DNA of 64,000 nucleotides from Diplosphaera chodatii. Taxonomy: Eukaryota; Chlorophyta; Trebouxiophyceae; Prasiolales; Stichococcaceae. Every line of letters begins with the position of its first letter. Within the stretch, counting starts at the first letter, position 1. Shown in pieces: positions 61,296-64,000 of this stretch. The stretch covers positions 1,894,250 through 1,958,249 of the forward strand of contig JAALGY010000061.1 of the NCBI GenBank assembly GCA_032358165.1, in the 5' to 3' direction. The position numbers and the translations under genes are program-made. Below the pieces are notes generated by a model. It did no database searches and was not told the origin of the DNA. It saw only the letters and a program-made list of their open reading frames with translations.

Positions 61296-63534
61296 ATGCA
61301 GCCATTGTCGGGCATCGCAGCGGTGCTGGCCCCCGCCGCATCTTGCTGCGTTCCATGCGGCAGCCTGCGGCAGAGGCACAAACGGCAGCATGTCTCCCTG
61401 AGGCGCAGCGCATCGGCTGCAGACGGGCAGTCTCAGCAGCAGGCAAGTGTCCGCAGGAGCGCACCAGTACCTGGAGTTATGTGTGCAGGCTGCTCCACCA
61501 GCCGTCACCGGCCGGACGAAGAGTGCATTGCTGCTGATGTGCTGATCTGATGACTGACGAATGACGGTGCCACAGGATCAGCAAGGCGTGATGGACAGTG
61601 CCGCTGCATCATCGCATGAGCGAGCCGGCAGCGGCACGCTGCTGTGCACCGTGCGGGACCTGCCGGCCGCCGCCGCAGACGCGCTGTCGGACGCGCTGCT
61701 GGAGCACGGCGCCCTGTCCGCCGCGTGAGCCTTTCTGGCCAAGCCCTGGAGCTGAGCACATTCGCCACACCTCGATGGATGCTGCCATACTGTGTAGATG
61801 TCCCGACGCGCCCGCTGCCAGCCGAGCGCGGCTGCGGCGGCACGCACGCGGATGCAGCCCTGGTGTGCAGCAGGCTGCTGCGTGCTGCAGGATATCGGAC
61901 CACAGGGAGGCGGGCGCGCCGGAGCAGGAGCTGTTCGCGGACGGGCGGCGGCTGTGGGACCGCTGCTCCCTGGCGGCGCACTTCCCGCCGGACGCCGACG
62001 CCGCCGCGGCGCTCGCCGCAGCCGCGCACCAGGTGAGCCAGACAGGGCTGCTCTGCAACTGCGTGGCTGCTTCTTGGATCATTTGTCGTTCTTAAGAACA
62101 GGCGTAGTGCGGTCAACCAGATCGTGGTATTGGTGCATGTCCATGCAGGCTGGGGTCGACCCCCCGCCGCCAGCAGAGGTGGAGCAGCTGCCGGCAGTCG
62201 ACTGGCAGCAGGCGATCCTGGACAGCTACCAGCCGCTGTGCGTCGTGGCAGGTGCGCTGCTGCTGTGGTGCGGGCAGGGCAGGCGGCGCTGTCACCCTCG
62301 CTCTGTATGCAGCACAGCGCTGGTCGCCTGGTGTGTGACGATGCCAGCCCTGTGCCAACACGTTGTTCGGCAGGCAACCAAGGTCATGAGACCTCTACTT
62401 CCTGCAGAAGATGGCCGCAGCAAAGGCAGCGGCAGCCTGTGGGTGGTGCCCTCCTGGGCAGAGCCGCCGGCAGCAGCAGGCGCGGTGTGCGTCGTCATGG
62501 AGCCGGGGCTAGCGTTCGGCACCGGGGAGCACCCCACGACGCGCATGTGCCTGCGCTGGCTGTGGCGACGGCGCGCGCAGCTGCAGGTCGGCAGCCACGC
62601 TGACTCATGGATCCTGAGATCGATGCTGGCGTCAGCGCTCACGCCGCACGTGCTGCAGGACCTTTGGCAGTGAGAGACGCCCGCCAAGTGGCTGCCCCCC
62701 CTGCCAAAGATTTGACAACCCAGTATTCCAGGGTTCCAAGGTGTTCAGGGAGCTGCCCCGCAGGGGTGCAGCGTGATGGACTACGGCGCCGGGTCAGGCG
62801 TGCTGGCAGTGGCGGCGCTGCGGCTGGGTGCTGCGTCCGCAACCGCCACCGATGTTGACGCTTGCGCAGTGTCCGCCTGCAGCCGCAATGCGCAGCTGAA
62901 CGGCGCGGAAGGCAGCCTGCTGGCGCTGCCCTGCGAACGGGACCTGCAGGTCGGCTCTCGCACTTCTCTGCTCGAGCAGCGTAGTCCAGTTGCTCTGGAC
63001 ATGCTGTTGACATGTGACACTACTCAACCGAGCACTGGCTGTTGTCGGTGTGATCCTGCAACATAATGCGTATGGTGTTGCCAGGCGCCAGAGCCGCTGG
63101 CGGCTGCGGGCGTGCCGGAAGGGCGCCGCACGTTCGGCGTGGTGGTGGCCAACATCCTGGCGGGGCCGCTGGTGGGGCTGGCGCCCCGGCTGGCGGGGTA
63201 CACCCAGCCCGGCGGGGCGCTGGCGCTGTCCGGCGTGCTCACCGGTCCCCAGGTGCTGGCTGCACCGAGGCTGAAAAGCGGTGCTGACATGGATGCAGAT
63301 CCTCCATGGCCATCGCGCCTGGTCGTTGGCACCGTGGCGGCTCTGCGAGCGCGCAGCGCGCTGCTTGATGCTGGACGTACGGCTGCGACTAACAGCTATA
63401 GGCTGCTGCGTGCGCAGGCTGAGAAGGTCGTCGCTGCATACGAGCAGTTCTTTCGGGATGTGAGGGTGGAGGAGACTGACGGCGGCTGGGCGCTCATCAC
63501 CGCAACGATGCAAGCGGCAACCGAACAAGGATAA
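61296..63534 (+). CDS. PRMA: PrmA-like ribosomal protein L11 methyltransferase, organellar
   Basis: SAM-dependent protein lysine methyltransferase family that modifies ribosomal protein L11 in bacteria and organelles. The start at 61296 opens a transit-like exon ([18 protein letters not shown] ... [13 protein letters not shown]) ending at 61466. Its splice to 61576 is in phase but uses a weak donor; an in-frame ATG at 61561 is the alternative. Then follow [20 protein letters not shown] and [10 protein letters not shown] (N-terminal domain), [39 protein letters not shown], and [18 protein letters not shown] with [20 protein letters not shown]. The SAM-binding exon (about 62764-62949) has [19 protein letters not shown] and [19 protein letters not shown]. 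Next are [20 protein letters not shown] (the NxL-type catalytic-site motif) and [13 protein letters not shown]. The last exon ends [12 protein letters not shown]. All PrmA landmarks are in order. Confidence 0.9.
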
Positions 63535-64000
63535 GTGCGAGGTGGGATTGAACCCAAAACACGAACTGCACCTTGCTTTCCAGCAAGCTTGACATGCTGC
63601 ATGTGAACTGCTGCGGATAGGTGAACAGCACACCCACAATGCACCCAACTATATATGCAGGCCACCATGCTGGCAGCACTGTTGCCAAAAGAGATGCCCT
63701 TTTGCGGGAGCAGCTTTCTCTAATGTGATACGATTCACTGAGGTGAGCATAGCACGCTGCTGTTTCGAGCCTTGCGGATAGAACCTCCATGGTGCAGCAG
63801 GCAGAGGCAGTGTCGCGTGGGCCGACACGAATCGTGCCTTCATTATGCAGGCCCAATCTGGCCAGCAGGGCGAAGGTTTCGCATAGCGGTGTTCCATGCG
63901 CACAACATCTCAACTCTCATAGACGCTCGGCCCCATCTGTACAGTACAAAAATGCTGCAGTTTGCTGCACTCGTTGGCCTTGCAATTGCTGCATCTCATT
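63535..64000. other. Intergenic flank at right window edge
   Basis: This is 3' flank of the methyltransferase gene. Minus-strand frames run through it but show no domain. It may lead into a gene beyond the window; nothing can be supported. Confidence 0.35.

Noticed and set aside
1..64000. CRISPR array, prophage, insertion sequence or bacterial operon
   Set aside because: No spaced repeats, transposase, integrase or phage genes were seen, and the intron-rich genes show that this is eukaryotic nuclear DNA.

Overview
This is nuclear DNA of a eukaryote, most likely a chlorophyte green alga of the Chlorella/Coccomyxa (trebouxiophyte) type. The coding sequence is GC-rich. Almost every gene is cut into many short exons (often 60-200 bp) by GT-AG introns with donors such as GTGCGT or GTGAGT and acceptors such as TGCAG. 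The gene content includes plastid and mitochondrial proteins, plant-type nitrate reductase, and chlorophyte TGTAA poly(A) motifs after two genes. No prokaryotic operons, CRISPR arrays, rRNA or tRNA genes were recognised. Exon limits were read by eye from splice motifs plus reading-frame continuity, so most are good to a few bases; first exons are the weakest part of several models.

Layout: 1-2430 (-) mitochondrial DnaJ, 3' end off the window; 3269-5116 (+) multi-pass membrane protein of unknown function; 5968-11822 (+) large TPR protein with an N-terminal membrane segment; 12571-14462 (-) NAR2, partner of high-affinity nitrate transporters; 15174-19081 (+) SNM1/Apollo-like metallo-beta-lactamase nuclease; 19519-23716 (-) ferredoxin-nitrite reductase; 24743-30878 (+) nitrate reductase; 31912-33162 (+) DUF6891-like protein; 33915-38514 (-) dihydroxy-acid dehydratase; 39264-47852 (+) exocyst subunit SEC3; 48419-49928 (-) DPY-30 motif protein; 50413-51465 (+) proline-rich disordered protein; 52099-56465 (-) GH5 cellulase with a C-terminal extension; 57185-58807 (+) plastid ABCI10-like ECF ATPase; 59585-60856 (+) rhodanese; 61296-63534 (+) PrmA-type protein methyltransferase.

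The clearest functional theme is nitrate assimilation. Three pathway genes lie within about 18 kb: NAR2 (uptake), nitrite reductase and nitrate reductase. The two reductases are transcribed divergently from one shared intergenic region of about 1 kb (23717-24742), which suggests joint control. An apparently unrelated DNA-repair-type nuclease gene sits inside the cluster, and no NRT2 transporter gene is seen in the window. The remaining genes are housekeeping or organelle functions with no evident link to each other.
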